This document shows positions 1 to 8,930 of a DNA stretch of 24,218 bases, one piece after another (the first letter of the stretch is position 1; every line of letters begins with the position of its first letter). The notes under the pieces were generated by a model that saw nothing but the letters and a program-made list of their open reading frames with translations, was not told the origin of the DNA and ran no database searches. This DNA is from Barthelona sp. PAP020 (taxonomy: Eukaryota > Metamonada: BaSk clade), in NCBI GenBank assembly GCA_040182905.1, contig JARQWU010000160.1, positions 1 to 24,218 of the forward strand. The letters run 5' to 3'. Both the position numbers and the translations under genes were made by a program.

Positions 1-234
1 AAAATTCGGTTCCTATTTGGTTTCCACATTAACCTAATTGAAACAAAATAATCTCTCGGGGCATAAAAAAAAAAAAAAAAAAAATACTGAAAAAAAGATG
101 GAAGCGCAAATGAATAACAAAAATAAACTGAAACATATTTATTTTTCAACTCTTGTCAGTTTAAATGAGAAAATGTTCATTTTTTAAGGAGGTTTTTGAA
201 AACAAAAAACAATTATTTTTTTTTAAATTTAAAT
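1..234. other. Left-edge intergenic sequence with A tract
   Basis: No convincing coding frame is visible. There is a run of about 20 A at roughly 66-85, and the rest is AT-rich leader sequence of the coiled-coil gene. A TCATT motif lies near 177-181, some 55 bases before that gene's ATG. It could be an initiator, but the distance is long compared with other genes in the window. Confidence 0.5.
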
Positions 235-1494
235 ATGTCAAAATTCACTTTGGAAGAAATTTCTAAAGTGACGCCTTGCATTAAAATGGAAAATCAAAAA
301 ACTGAAAGGAATTTTGAAATCGAACTGCAGGAAGAAAATGTAATTTTGAAATTAGAGTTATACAAGTTAAAAAGTCAATTGCAAGATGCCAATTTTCGAT
401 TGATGTCAAACAAAAATGAAGAGGTTGATGATACTGCTAAAGTTTTTTTTGATAATCAACGACAAAAAACATTTGAGGAAGGAATTCAGCAATTAAATAC
501 TGAACTTGAACAAAAACAATCATATATTGAATATTTAGAAAAGGATAGAAATATATTTAAAAATAATTTAGAAATTTTCGAAAGTAAGTTTGAAAAAAAA
601 TGTGAGGATTGTGAAGAATTGAATGAAAAATTCAAAAAATGTCTTAATTTTTTAAAAGAAACTCGAAATCATGAATTATTTTATAAAAATTTATTTGAAG
701 AATTGACAAGATTGTTCGAAGACTATGGATATGATTTCAATTTTGAAGAAGATGAACACGTGTTGGAGGATATCGAATCGCTTTTACAAACGTGCAATCC
801 TGAATTAGTAAATGAATTGGAGGAAAATTTTGTTTCACAGAATTTTAACAAAATTATGACCTTAAATAAAGTTCAAAAAGAATTAAATGGCTTATTTGGT
901 TCATTTGTTCCTATGTTAGAGCATGCTTATGATAATATTCATTTGATTGCTGATGAAATTGATAAGTTTAAAAAGTTGAAAGAGTGTCACAATTCACAAT
1001 CTCAAAAACTTCAAATGGTTTGTATGGAGAAGGAAGATTTGAAAAATACACTTAATTGCAAAGACAATGAAATAAATGAATTGAAAGAAAAAATTGTTGA
1101 AATGGAGCTTGAAATGAGCAATATAAGGGGTCAAATATGTGATTTATCAGATCATAAACCAAATAATCATGTTGAAAAACCAATTGTTGTTGATGACAAA
1201 CCAATGAAATTGGAAGATGAAGAGCATATCATGGAATCAATTAATTCATCGTTAAAATTGGATGAAACTAAAGAAATGGAAATGTCCTCCCCAATTATTG
1301 ATAAAAAAAATGATGATAATAGTCCAAAGAAAATGGAAATGGATTTATCTGATATTCAAGCTGAAGTAACCACACCTTCTGATGGCAAAACACCCATTAA
1401 AAATTCTTTATCCCCAGATTATTCAAAATTGACTTTTAGTCCTGACCCAACAGATGATTTGGATGGATTTTTGCAAAGTATTGGTATTTCGTGA
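235..1494 (+). CDS. Coiled-coil protein of unknown function
   Basis: Encodes 419 residues. The frame is open back to 196, but only from a TTG; the first ATG is at 235, so I start there. The first two thirds are Glu/Lys/Leu-rich with heptad-like spacing, broken by a Phe/Asp/Glu-rich patch around residues 165-195. They read as long alpha-helical coiled coil. The last 100 residues are acidic and Ser/Pro-rich, with several SP/TP sites, so probably disordered and possibly phosphorylated by proline-directed kinases. There is no signal peptide or membrane segment. A cytoskeletal or scaffold role is plausible from the architecture alone, but no family is recognised. It ends in TGA, and the next gene on the same strand starts 231 bases later. 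Confidence 0.85.
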   Translation: MSKFTLEEISKVTPCIKMENQKTERNFEIELQEENVILKLELYKLKSQLQDANFRLMSNKNEEVDDTAKVFFDNQRQKTFEEGIQQLNTELEQKQSYIEYLEKDRNIFKNNLEIFESKFEKKCEDCEELNEKFKKCLNFLKETRNHELFYKNLFEELTRLFEDYGYDFNFEEDEHVLEDIESLLQTCNPELVNELEENFVSQNFNKIMTLNKVQKELNGLFGSFVPMLEHAYDNIHLIADEIDKFKKLKECHNSQSQKLQMVCMEKEDLKNTLNCKDNEINELKEKIVEMELEMSNIRGQICDLSDHKPNNHVEKPIVVDDKPMKLEDEEHIMESINSSLKLDETKEMEMSSPIIDKKNDDNSPKKMEMDLSDIQAEVTTPSDGKTPIKNSLSPDYSKLTFSPDPTDDLDGFLQSIGIS

Positions 1495-1725
1495 GTCATT
1501 TTGTTTTTCATTAATATAGTCATGTAAATTGTAGATATTTTGTCCTTATTTTTCCATCAATTCGATGAAAGACATTTCCCTGATTTTCAAATTTTTTTTT
1601 TTCATTTTGAAGGATATTCACAAGTTGCAAACACATAATAGTCATACGTAAAAATTCAATTCTTCAATCGTTTTTATTTTAATTTTTTAAACTTCTTTTT
1701 TAATTTTTCCCTTTCATGAAACTCA

Positions 1726-2730
1726 ATGTTAGATAATATGAAAAACAATGATTTAAAACAAAGAAATAATACAATTAGTTTGAAATATCTGAATGATTTC
1801 ATTGAAGACAACAATTTGGTCATTGAAAAGGTTACAAATGAAGAAAAATCCCTTTTAAATTCTCTTTTATTAATTCCTTTTAATATTGATTTCGTTTCTT
1901 TGAGGAAACATGAACAATTACAAATTTTCGCTTTGTTGTGGTTGCCTGCTCCTTCAGGTTGGATTGAAAGGAAAAATTATTCAAAGAAGTATTTTGTAAT
2001 GAAAGACACGAACATAATTCTATATCATCATCCGTATTTTTACAAATATTGTGAATTAATTTTAAACTTTGAATCAGAAAACAAGAACAATTTATTTGAA
2101 GATGATATTTGTGGTTCTGAATTTGATTTATCGCAATCAGATGATGATTTAGACTTTATGGAAAATAGGTTAAATTCAAAAATAAATAATAACAATAAAG
2201 ATATTAAAAATATCATCAGATCTGAAATTAACAAGCAATTTAGAAAAGATCAACTTAATTTGCATAATAATACACTTCACCATTATGAAAAATTACTTTC
2301 TGACACACACAATCGAATGATGGAATTAAGCTCTTCAATTCCTTCAATTTTAGATAGCCAAATTGAGAAGATGAATCAGCATTATGTTTATATGGCTGAA
2401 AAATTATCTCCTCAAAAGATTTCTCAAATAAACACAAGTTCTTTAAATGATCAAACAAATTTCATGAATAATAACGCTGAAACGACAACACCTAACTCCA
2501 AACACTTTCTCAATGAAAACTATTTTGACAGTCAAGTGCGTCAAATTGTAACACCCAATAATTTCACTTCTGGTGTAATATCCACACCATATTTAAATTC
2601 GGCTCAATTTCACGCTCAATTTAGAAAAAGGTCTACAGATGATATATTGAAAATGGCGCAGATATCTTCTAGAGAATTACATGAATTGAGTAAAGATGCT
2701 TCATCTACTCATCAAGCGACAACCATTTGA
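1726..2730 (+). CDS. Hypothetical protein with weak PH-like segment
   Basis: Encodes 334 residues from ATG at 1726 to TGA. Residues about 78-100 read Gly-Trp-Ile ... Lys-Lys-Tyr-Phe-Val-Met-Lys-Asp ... Leu-Tyr. This resembles the first strands of a pleckstrin-homology domain (GWL...KR.FVL.....L.YY). The rest of the fold is not evident, because the following stretch is Asp/Asn-rich low complexity (about 115-155), so the PH call is weak. The C-terminal half is polar and helical, with Gln/Asn/Ser-rich stretches and TTPN/VTPN/STPY motifs typical of disordered phospho-regions. There is no membrane segment. An ATG at 1716 opens a 6-codon frame (stop at 1734-1736) that overlaps the chosen start, so the transcript start may lie downstream of it. 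Function unknown. Confidence 0.8.
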   Translation: MLDNMKNNDLKQRNNTISLKYLNDFIEDNNLVIEKVTNEEKSLLNSLLLIPFNIDFVSLRKHEQLQIFALLWLPAPSGWIERKNYSKKYFVMKDTNIILYHHPYFYKYCELILNFESENKNNLFEDDICGSEFDLSQSDDDLDFMENRLNSKINNNNKDIKNIIRSEINKQFRKDQLNLHNNTLHHYEKLLSDTHNRMMELSSSIPSILDSQIEKMNQHYVYMAEKLSPQKISQINTSSLNDQTNFMNNNAETTTPNSKHFLNENYFDSQVRQIVTPNNFTSGVISTPYLNSAQFHAQFRKRSTDDILKMAQISSRELHELSKDASSTHQATTI

Positions 2731-3267
2731 TAATACTCTTAATATTTGAAATAAGCATGTATATTCCTCAAATGAACAATTGGCTTCACCTTGTTTTTTT
2801 TTTTTGAAAATTTGAAGCAAAATATTCAGCATGACAATGTAAATGCAATTTGATGATGATGTCAGAAAAACAAAGCAAAAAGGAAATTTGTTACATTTTT
2901 TGACCATTTTTAAAGTTCTAATTAGATAACTTTAGATTCGAAAACGTCTAAAAAATGAATAATGAATCAAAGGATTGATTTATTACAAAATATTCATTTA
3001 AAATGAGATTTTGTAATGCATAAAGTACAGTCAAAAGCCCAATGTTTATTTTGAAAGAATTTTTAATCCTCTAAACAAATACAAATTTTGGTTCATTGTT
3101 GCGCAATTGATTTATTCAACTCTTTTTCAATATTTGGAAATCTCTCAAATAGTGGATAAAAAAACTTTCTTCATTTATCTTTTTTATTCTTAACCTTTCC
3201 AGAAATAAGTTTGTTCTTAATGGAAATGGGGAAATTTTAACAACAACACACATTGAAAAAAAAAAAA
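2731..3267. other. Convergent intergenic region
   Basis: This 537-base gap lies between the ends of a plus-strand and a minus-strand gene, so it should hold two 3' untranslated regions. It is AT-rich with T runs (about 2794-2804) and an A run (about 3257-3266). Short frames here lack an ATG context or composition worth reporting. I see no RNA gene or clear repeat. Confidence 0.5.
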
Positions 3268-4764
3268 TTACAAGGAACACAGTTTTGAATATTTTGAAGA
3301 TATGTACACATGACCTGACCACGACAGCAAAGGTAAAACAGGTTTTTGAATTGAATCATTTACAACATCATAACATTTGAGATGTTTAAAACAAAAATCG
3401 AAATGGGGAATTTCATACATTTCTTCCTCACTTTGCTCAAAATCGCTGAAATTAATGACAATCAAAGCATAATCTTCTGTGTTTGGATCTCCTTTACCAA
3501 TAACAACTACCATTTTTTCATTTGTATCCCAATGAATAAATGAAATATCATTTTGCATGAATGCTGGATGGTGCTTCCTTATTTCTAACAAACGGCATTG
3601 ACATTCAAAATCTGGAAGTTCAGTAAAAAGTGGAATTGAAACAGAAGAAATGCAAGCAATTAAATGTGCTTCTGAAGGAATTTTTTGATAAATGTTGATT
3701 ATATTGGTCAGATCTTGAACACCCAATCTCAAAGGATTGACAAGTAGTTTGACACCTTCAAAGAAATCATCTTCAATTAATTGAAATATTACTTCATGCA
3801 ACACTGCGTCAACTCTATTTTGCCTAATTAATTCAATAATATCATTTTTAGAATCAGCAACAACAATAAACTTCGCGTCATGATGAAAAGTTGCTAAAAC
3901 ATGTTCACATCTTTGATTCCATTGTTGTCTGACTGCTTTAGTAATTCTTTCAATAAAATCCCAGTTATCAATCTCATCAACATCTTCCAAAAGTAATCCA
4001 TCGAAATATTTGGTGAAAACAAGAAGTCTTGAAATCAAAAATTCTTGAAAAGGAATTTGTTCCTTCTTTCGCCCATCAAGAGGTGAATAACCAACAGATT
4101 TATGAAGCAACTCCGGGGATCCTGTTGGAATGTATGGAAGCAATGATCGATTCAATAATTTTGTGATATTCAAGGCCAAAATTGTGCGTATTTTCTTCTC
4201 ATGCAAAATATTAATCAATCTCAATAATTCAACAAATGAATTTGCTAAAACTGCTTCCAGTTCCAAAAAAAAACCATTAACACCTATTTCATCCAAATCT
4301 TGAGAACAATAGAAGTCATAATCAATGTCCATTAAGGATAATGAATTATTGAAAGGAAGTGAACGAATACCTTTATTACTCCTTTCAAACACCTCAAAAT
4401 CACCAGATGGATCACATACAGTACGCTCATTTCCTGTTAACATACAAATAGACACATAATCTCCACTGCTATACACACAATCAGGATTGAAGGATATATT
4501 CCATGGATCTCCAAAAATTTCCGAATGGCATACAGAATATCCATAATGAATTACTTCGTTTTTAACCAAGTCTGTTTCAGAAATTGACAAAACAAACAAA
4601 TCTTTAAAAAGAGGATGGCTTGACATTAAAAAAGCTTGTTTGGGTTCAAATGTACCATCATTATCATTTCCAACGATAAATTCAACATCCAAATTTGTTT
4701 CTGAATTCTCAGGGATCCACAAAATAAAATTATTCTTTTCTAATTCTTGAATATTTTTGTTCAT
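3268..4764 (-). CDS. Degenerate GH13 (GlgE/amylase-like) protein, probably non-catalytic
   Basis: Encodes 498 residues from an ATG. The best-matched part is the C-terminus. Residues about 393-487 run as LLEIRKHHPAF, a strand with HWD, VVIGKGDP, ALIVINFS, a CYDVVND segment and LLSWSGHVYIS. This is the order seen in the post-barrel region and C-terminal beta-sandwich of GH13 enzymes, especially GlgE (IRRENPAL ... VVVNL ... DLL ... W.G..NYV). Residues 177-200 (LLRLINILHEKKIRTILALNI) resemble the strand-3 'HxxGIxVILDLVxNH' region, and 253-264 resemble the strand-4 nucleophile region. The key signatures are missing: no DxxxNH, no GxRxD, no clear acid/base Glu or final NHD. The family assignment is moderate; loss of activity is inference. 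It lies 218 bases downstream of the NRPS-like gene on the same strand. A TCATT motif precedes the ATG by 9 bases. Confidence 0.75.
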   Translation of the reverse strand: MNKNIQELEKNNFILWIPENSETNLDVEFIVGNDNDGTFEPKQAFLMSSHPLFKDLFVLSISETDLVKNEVIHYGYSVCHSEIFGDPWNISFNPDCVYSSGDYVSICMLTGNERTVCDPSGDFEVFERSNKGIRSLPFNNSLSLMDIDYDFYCSQDLDEIGVNGFFLELEAVLANSFVELLRLINILHEKKIRTILALNITKLLNRSLLPYIPTGSPELLHKSVGYSPLDGRKKEQIPFQEFLISRLLVFTKYFDGLLLEDVDEIDNWDFIERITKAVRQQWNQRCEHVLATFHHDAKFIVVADSKNDIIELIRQNRVDAVLHEVIFQLIEDDFFEGVKLLVNPLRLGVQDLTNIINIYQKIPSEAHLIACISSVSIPLFTELPDFECQCRLLEIRKHHPAFMQNDISFIHWDTNEKMVVVIGKGDPNTEDYALIVINFSDFEQSEEEMYEIPHFDFCFKHLKCYDVVNDSIQKPVLPLLSWSGHVYISSKYSKLCSL

Positions 4765-4791
4765 AAAATAATGAAATGATAGGTTGAACGA

Positions 4792-4815
4792 TTTTCACAC
4801 TTTAAACAGTGAAAA
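4792..4815. repeat. Perfect 7-bp inverted repeat upstream of GH13-like gene
   Basis: TTTTCAC at 4792-4798 and GTGAAAA at 4809-4815 are exact inverted copies around a 10-base centre. They lie 28-51 bases upstream of the minus-strand ATG at 4764, in the 218-base spacer between the two degenerate-enzyme genes. It could be an operator, a 3'-end hairpin of the upstream gene, or chance in AT-rich DNA. Confidence 0.4.
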
Positions 4816-4982
4816 TTTTTGAGTGTAAAAAAAAATGATTGACTACAGATGATTACTCCAGTCATCTTATAAAAAATATCACTCAGTCAAAGAAAAAAAA
4901 AGGAATTAAATGCCTGACATAAAAAAAGGAACAATGGCATCTTATTTATATTTTACAAAAAAGTTTGACTAGGTAATACATT

Positions 4983-7571
4983 TTAAACATCTTGAACTGC
5001 TTGAACAACAATTTGGACAATATTAGTAAATATTGAATTTACAATATCTGAATCAACACAAGAAACTGAAAGGCCAAACAATGGATAACAATCGGTGACA
5101 TGAAAAGTAATATCAGAATTAATGCCCTGTTCAAAAAAGGGTCTAACATGATTGGCCTGCAAAGAATTAGAGAAAATTGTTGTGTGGTATTCATAATAAA
5201 TTTGAGGATGTACAGAGATCGAATGTGAAGCAGAAAACGCATCAAGAATAAAAACTTTGAACAAGTCAATAAACAAAGTTCGGGAAAGTTTAATATTTTT
5301 TAGATTGTAATGAAAAGGAAAACAAACAGGTAAAAAAGAATGTAACGTTGACGACACAGTTGACATATGTCTCCTGACATAAATCAAAGGAGATTGGTCT
5401 ATGTCACCGTATTTCATGGAGTAACAATGATGTAACATCCAATAGCAAACAGACAAAAAAAAGGATTCCAAGCAGATACCCGTTGAGATACAAAATTTTC
5501 GAATTTTTTCAGACCTTTCAAAATCAAAAACCGTGGAAACTCTGTGAACCATCGAATTTGTTGATTGAAATTTCAATGAAACTAAATTCTTACAAAGGAA
5601 ATTTGAAAAATAAGTTCCATAAAAATCAAAAGAATGAACAAAAGAAACATGTTCAATGGTTGTAGAATTAATGGCATGATTGAAAAATCTTCTAACAAAT
5701 GAAGAATCCAACCAAAATTGTGCTATAACCAACAACAAACACTTTGATGAAGTGATTTGTAAACAAACAATGGAAATTGGGAACCAAAGCTCACTGGAAA
5801 ACAAGTCTGAATGTAAAATATCTTCAAAACGTTCCAATGCCATGTCTGATGGCATACGATGACCTACATAACTTTCATAACTAAAATAAAGAGGGTTTAA
5901 TGAAATTTCTGGAAAGGAAGAAGCAACTTTCTCCAAAGACGCTTTTAATTTCCAGACTTCAAGATTTTGAATTTGATAAATAGAAAAATAGCTATTTCTA
6001 AATTTGTTTGGAATTGAACAACCACGTAATATATGATAAGAATATCTTTGAACAACAAATGAATAAAAAAAATAGGGATCCCAAAACATTTCAAAAAAAT
6101 CAGTGAAAGATGGATTCAAAAATAAAAAAGAATGAAAATATATCTCAAAACCAAAAGATTTCTGAAATTTTGAAATAAAGTTTGTTAACCCACAAACAGA
6201 AGTGTCATACTGCATATTCAAAAAATTTTTTGACAAATCAATTTGTTTAAAAGAATCATTCCAAAGGTTAAGAATTTTCTCATAAAGGAATGTCTTCAAA
6301 TTTTCAAAAAAATTGTCATTCAATTCAAAATGTTCATCAATAAGGGTAGAACCATCGATCACCAACAATAATGAGGGAAAATCAAACTTCCCAAAAATCT
6401 GATTTTGACAAAACTCAAAATCTTCACAATCGTACAGTAAAATGAATAATCTTCCCCAAATTTGATGAAAAAATATCAAAGAAGATGTCTTCAAAGAACT
6501 AACAAATTTTCTCAAATCAATATAATCCACAATACCATGGGGGGTAAAAAAAGTACGAATTCCATTTGATTTGTGAGAAAAAACATTTGGCTCTGTTTCT
6601 TTTACAATAAGCGAACTATTCAGGCAAAACAATGCGGAATTTGAATTTGCAGAAAAAGTTTCAGGGGATATATAAATCAATAATTCTGATTTATCATTCA
6701 ATTCAGTCTTTTTTATGCATGGTAAAGGTTTAAACTTTAATGAATTCCTTTCAGTAAATAATATACTCAAACCACCAAAAAGAAGAACATTAATCTGATC
6801 AACACCCTTACAATCAACGGACAAATGTTGAGTAGAAACATAAAATAACTTTGGACTGAAAATAAAATTGTCATGAATATAACGATTGTACAAAACATCT
6901 GTAACTATATTATCACAATTGTGAAAGGAACAACTGACACATATGGTATTACCTGCCAACAAGCCACTGATAAAAGCACTGAAAAAAAAGAACTCAAAAC
7001 CAGAAAAATCAACTAACATCACATGTTCATAGGAATTATCCCCACCATTCTTTAAGAATTCAACATTCTTCAACACTGAAACAGAACTGACAGAAATTAG
7101 GAAAGAATCTTCAACAAAAACATTTGCCAATATGTAATGAGAAATAATGGGATGATCTTGATTTTCTTGCCACGAAAGAAGTAAATCAGGTGAATCAAAA
7201 TCATATTCAATTGGTATAACAATATTCATATTCCACACAAAGTCAGAATAACCGAGAATAAAAGCAATGCTTAAAGAATCCATAACAAATTGCGAATTGT
7301 GCTTGAAGACATTCTCGTCAATAACCATAAAAGGATATCCCATCAACCAACATGCAAAAATTGATATAATCATATCCAAAGGATGAGTTTCCAAAATTAT
7401 TACCGTAGAATCAGAAAATAATCCACTCGAAGGAAATTTTTGAGCCAAAGACAAAGAAAAGTGTATCAATTCTTCAAAAGTTAAAGACTTCGAAAATTCT
7501 GGTAAAATTATCGCTGGTCTTTTCTTATGAAATTTAAAATATTGAAATATGTCGACTATTGACTTTTGCAT
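4983..7571 (-). CDS. Degenerate NRPS-like protein (A-T-C module), catalytic motifs lost
   Basis: Encodes 862 residues from ATG to TAA. Residues 1-430 follow an adenylation domain in order: LTFEELIHFSLSLAQKF (A1-like), VIILETHPLDMIISIFACWLMGYPFMVID (A2-like), a position-matched but glycine-poor phosphate-loop segment near 156-170, GFEFFFFSAFISGLLAGNTI, INVLLFGG, GIRTFFTPHGIVDYID (TGD-like), and FPSLLLVIDGSTLIDEHFELNDN in place of the final lysine motif. Residues about 445-500 match a carrier domain (NFISKFQKSFGFEIYFHSFLF), with Val or a shifted Ser at the phosphopantetheine site. Residues about 508-860 match a condensation domain; HHxxxDG is replaced by AQFWLDS at 617-623. No residue expected for adenylation, thiolation or condensation is convincingly kept, yet the frame is open for 2.6 kb. 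It is likely a pseudoenzyme or structural descendant; its function is unknown. Confidence 0.75.
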   Translation of the reverse strand: MQKSIVDIFQYFKFHKKRPAIILPEFSKSLTFEELIHFSLSLAQKFPSSGLFSDSTVIILETHPLDMIISIFACWLMGYPFMVIDENVFKHNSQFVMDSLSIAFILGYSDFVWNMNIVIPIEYDFDSPDLLLSWQENQDHPIISHYILANVFVEDSFLISVSSVSVLKNVEFLKNGGDNSYEHVMLVDFSGFEFFFFSAFISGLLAGNTICVSCSFHNCDNIVTDVLYNRYIHDNFIFSPKLFYVSTQHLSVDCKGVDQINVLLFGGLSILFTERNSLKFKPLPCIKKTELNDKSELLIYISPETFSANSNSALFCLNSSLIVKETEPNVFSHKSNGIRTFFTPHGIVDYIDLRKFVSSLKTSSLIFFHQIWGRLFILLYDCEDFEFCQNQIFGKFDFPSLLLVIDGSTLIDEHFELNDNFFENLKTFLYEKILNLWNDSFKQIDLSKNFLNMQYDTSVCGLTNFISKFQKSFGFEIYFHSFLFLNPSFTDFFEMFWDPYFFYSFVVQRYSYHILRGCSIPNKFRNSYFSIYQIQNLEVWKLKASLEKVASSFPEISLNPLYFSYESYVGHRMPSDMALERFEDILHSDLFSSELWFPISIVCLQITSSKCLLLVIAQFWLDSSFVRRFFNHAINSTTIEHVSFVHSFDFYGTYFSNFLCKNLVSLKFQSTNSMVHRVSTVFDFERSEKIRKFCISTGICLESFFLSVCYWMLHHCYSMKYGDIDQSPLIYVRRHMSTVSSTLHSFLPVCFPFHYNLKNIKLSRTLFIDLFKVFILDAFSASHSISVHPQIYYEYHTTIFSNSLQANHVRPFFEQGINSDITFHVTDCYPLFGLSVSCVDSDIVNSIFTNIVQIVVQAVQDV

Positions 7572-7625
7572 ACATCTAAAAAATGGTTAAAAGAAAATTT
7601 CCTTTTTTTATCAAATCTGCATTCC
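7572..7625. promoter_or_regulatory. Compact divergent promoter (54 bp)
   Basis: This spacer separates the starts of the minus-strand NRPS-like gene and the plus-strand small membrane protein. On the minus strand a CCATT lies 14 bases before the ATG at 7571. On the plus strand GCATT lies 6 bases before the ATG at 7626. An extra out-of-frame minus-strand ATG sits at 7575-7573. The short gap implies very short leaders. Confidence 0.5.
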
Positions 7626-8012
7626 ATGTCAATAGTTCCAATTACATCTGCTGTGATAGGTATAATTGCAATATTATCGATTATTTCGACTCTTTTGTTC
7701 TCATTTAATTCAATTTCCCTTAATTCTATATGTTCATGTATTTGTAATTCTAATGGTTATAATAAAACTTTTGAAGTGGATGCTTCAAGTGATTGCAGTG
7801 TTAATAGTTGTATTAACAATTTTTATGCAGATTGTGTTGGACAGCATATCGAAGCAAAATTCATCGACAGATCTTCGCTGTTTTTAGTATGGCCAATATT
7901 CTTTATGGTAGGATGCATCATAGTAACGTTGTTTATTGGACTTAGTCGATTCTGTATTCCAGGTATCAGAGATGCTTTCAATACTGAATCTATGCGTGCA
8001 GTAAAAAGGTAA
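7626..8012 (+). CDS. Small two-helix membrane protein with Cys-rich loop
   Basis: Encodes 128 residues. The frame extends upstream only via a TTG, so I use the ATG at 7626. There are two hydrophobic helices: residues about 5-27 (ITSAVIGIIAILSIISTLLF) and about 85-108 (LFLVWPIFFMVGCIIVTLFIG). Between them lies a polar loop with six cysteines (36, 38, 40, 57, 62, 70), the first three as C-x-C-x-C. The even spacing suggests disulphides and so an extracytoplasmic or lumenal loop, with short N- and C-termini inside. The C-terminal tail is basic (MRAVKR). It looks like a surface or endomembrane protein; I do not recognise the family. It is divergent from the NRPS-like gene and followed by 2.4 kb without a confident gene. 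Confidence 0.75.
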   Translation: MSIVPITSAVIGIIAILSIISTLLFSFNSISLNSICSCICNSNGYNKTFEVDASSDCSVNSCINNFYADCVGQHIEAKFIDRSSLFLVWPIFFMVGCIIVTLFIGLSRFCIPGIRDAFNTESMRAVKR

Positions 8013-8370
8013 TCTGCTTGGTGTTTAAAATAATATTTATAACTTACAATGTTTGAATTCAACCTTTGTTGTTTCATTATTATTTATCCGAGTTTTGGAG
8101 ATGTAATTATTTTTGTTGTTGTTTTTTGACTGATTGAATGCATATGACACATTTTGACAAAAAGAAACTCTTCAGATTGTTGTTGGCTTTTCATTGATGT
8201 TTTTTTCATTTTGTTTTGTTCACATAAAATGATTTGTGTTTTAATTGTTTTCAAAAAAGGAGCACTCTGAATGTAACATACAGTTTGGCAAATTGTTTTT
8301 TTAGCCTTGAATTGTCGTTAAATGCTATTATTCTCTCAAATGATAATGGCAAAAGAAGAAAATAAAAGAA

Positions 8371-8525
8371 AGCATTTATTATTTGGAGATTAAACAATTA
8401 TTTCCAGGTCAAAAAGCACTGTTCGTATGAGAAATTAAGAAAAAATTGTGTTGATTGGGTTGAATGCTTTCGAGACCCTATTGATCTAAATGCTATAATG
8501 TTTCTTTGTGTTAGATTGTGAGGAT
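8371..8525 (-). repeat. Diverged repeat, copy A
   Basis: This copy aligns collinearly with 9416-9570. Shared blocks in order are a CATTTATTAT block, TTATTTCCA, AAAGCACTGT, a GTATGA, GAATGCTTTCGAGACCC against AAAGGCTTTCAAGGCCC, and ATTGATCT. Read on the minus strand, both copies give INR..KAFN.IN-like peptides in the same frame, so they may descend from a coding sequence. Copy A has in-frame stops. Both copies are old and ungapped identity is partial; the boundaries are approximate. Confidence 0.55.
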
Positions 8526-8930
8526 GTTTGCACAAATTATTCAGGCTAGAAAGATTCTACAATTCTTTTTTCTTTGATATTCGTCAATATTGGAACATTC
8601 ATTTTTCTGTTCACAAATATACTTTGCATTTATTCACATAAGTGATTTCATCACTTTTTTTCGAAATTGAAACAAGATCCGAATTTTGAAATATATGTGT
8701 CAAATTAAGAATCCATTCAACAAGCTGCTACAGATCAAACAAGATAACTTTTTTTCTTGTTGCAGTGATAAAATTGATAAAACCCTGTTTTAAATGTAAA
8801 TATTTTATCTTTTTTATTCCATCTTGGTTTAGCATTCGCAAATGGATATAGCGATATCTGCATATCAGTTAAAAAACCCAAAATATGCCTGAAATAAGGA
8901 AATGCAAAAACTACTGTTGACGACTCATAA

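Noticed and set aside
196-234. Upstream extension of the coiled-coil gene from TTG
   Set aside because: TTG starts are not expected in a eukaryote, and the added residues are low-complexity Asn/Phe; the ATG at 235 is used. The same reasoning trimmed the genes starting at 7626, 10453 and 13108.
1716-1736. Upstream frame of six codons before the PH-like gene
   Set aside because: It is too short to support as a regulatory uORF and the transcript start is unknown; mentioned only within the gene entry.
3116-3322. Minus-strand 68-codon frame
   Set aside because: It overlaps the end of the GH13-like gene in another frame, has hydrophobic low-complexity composition and looks like a shadow.
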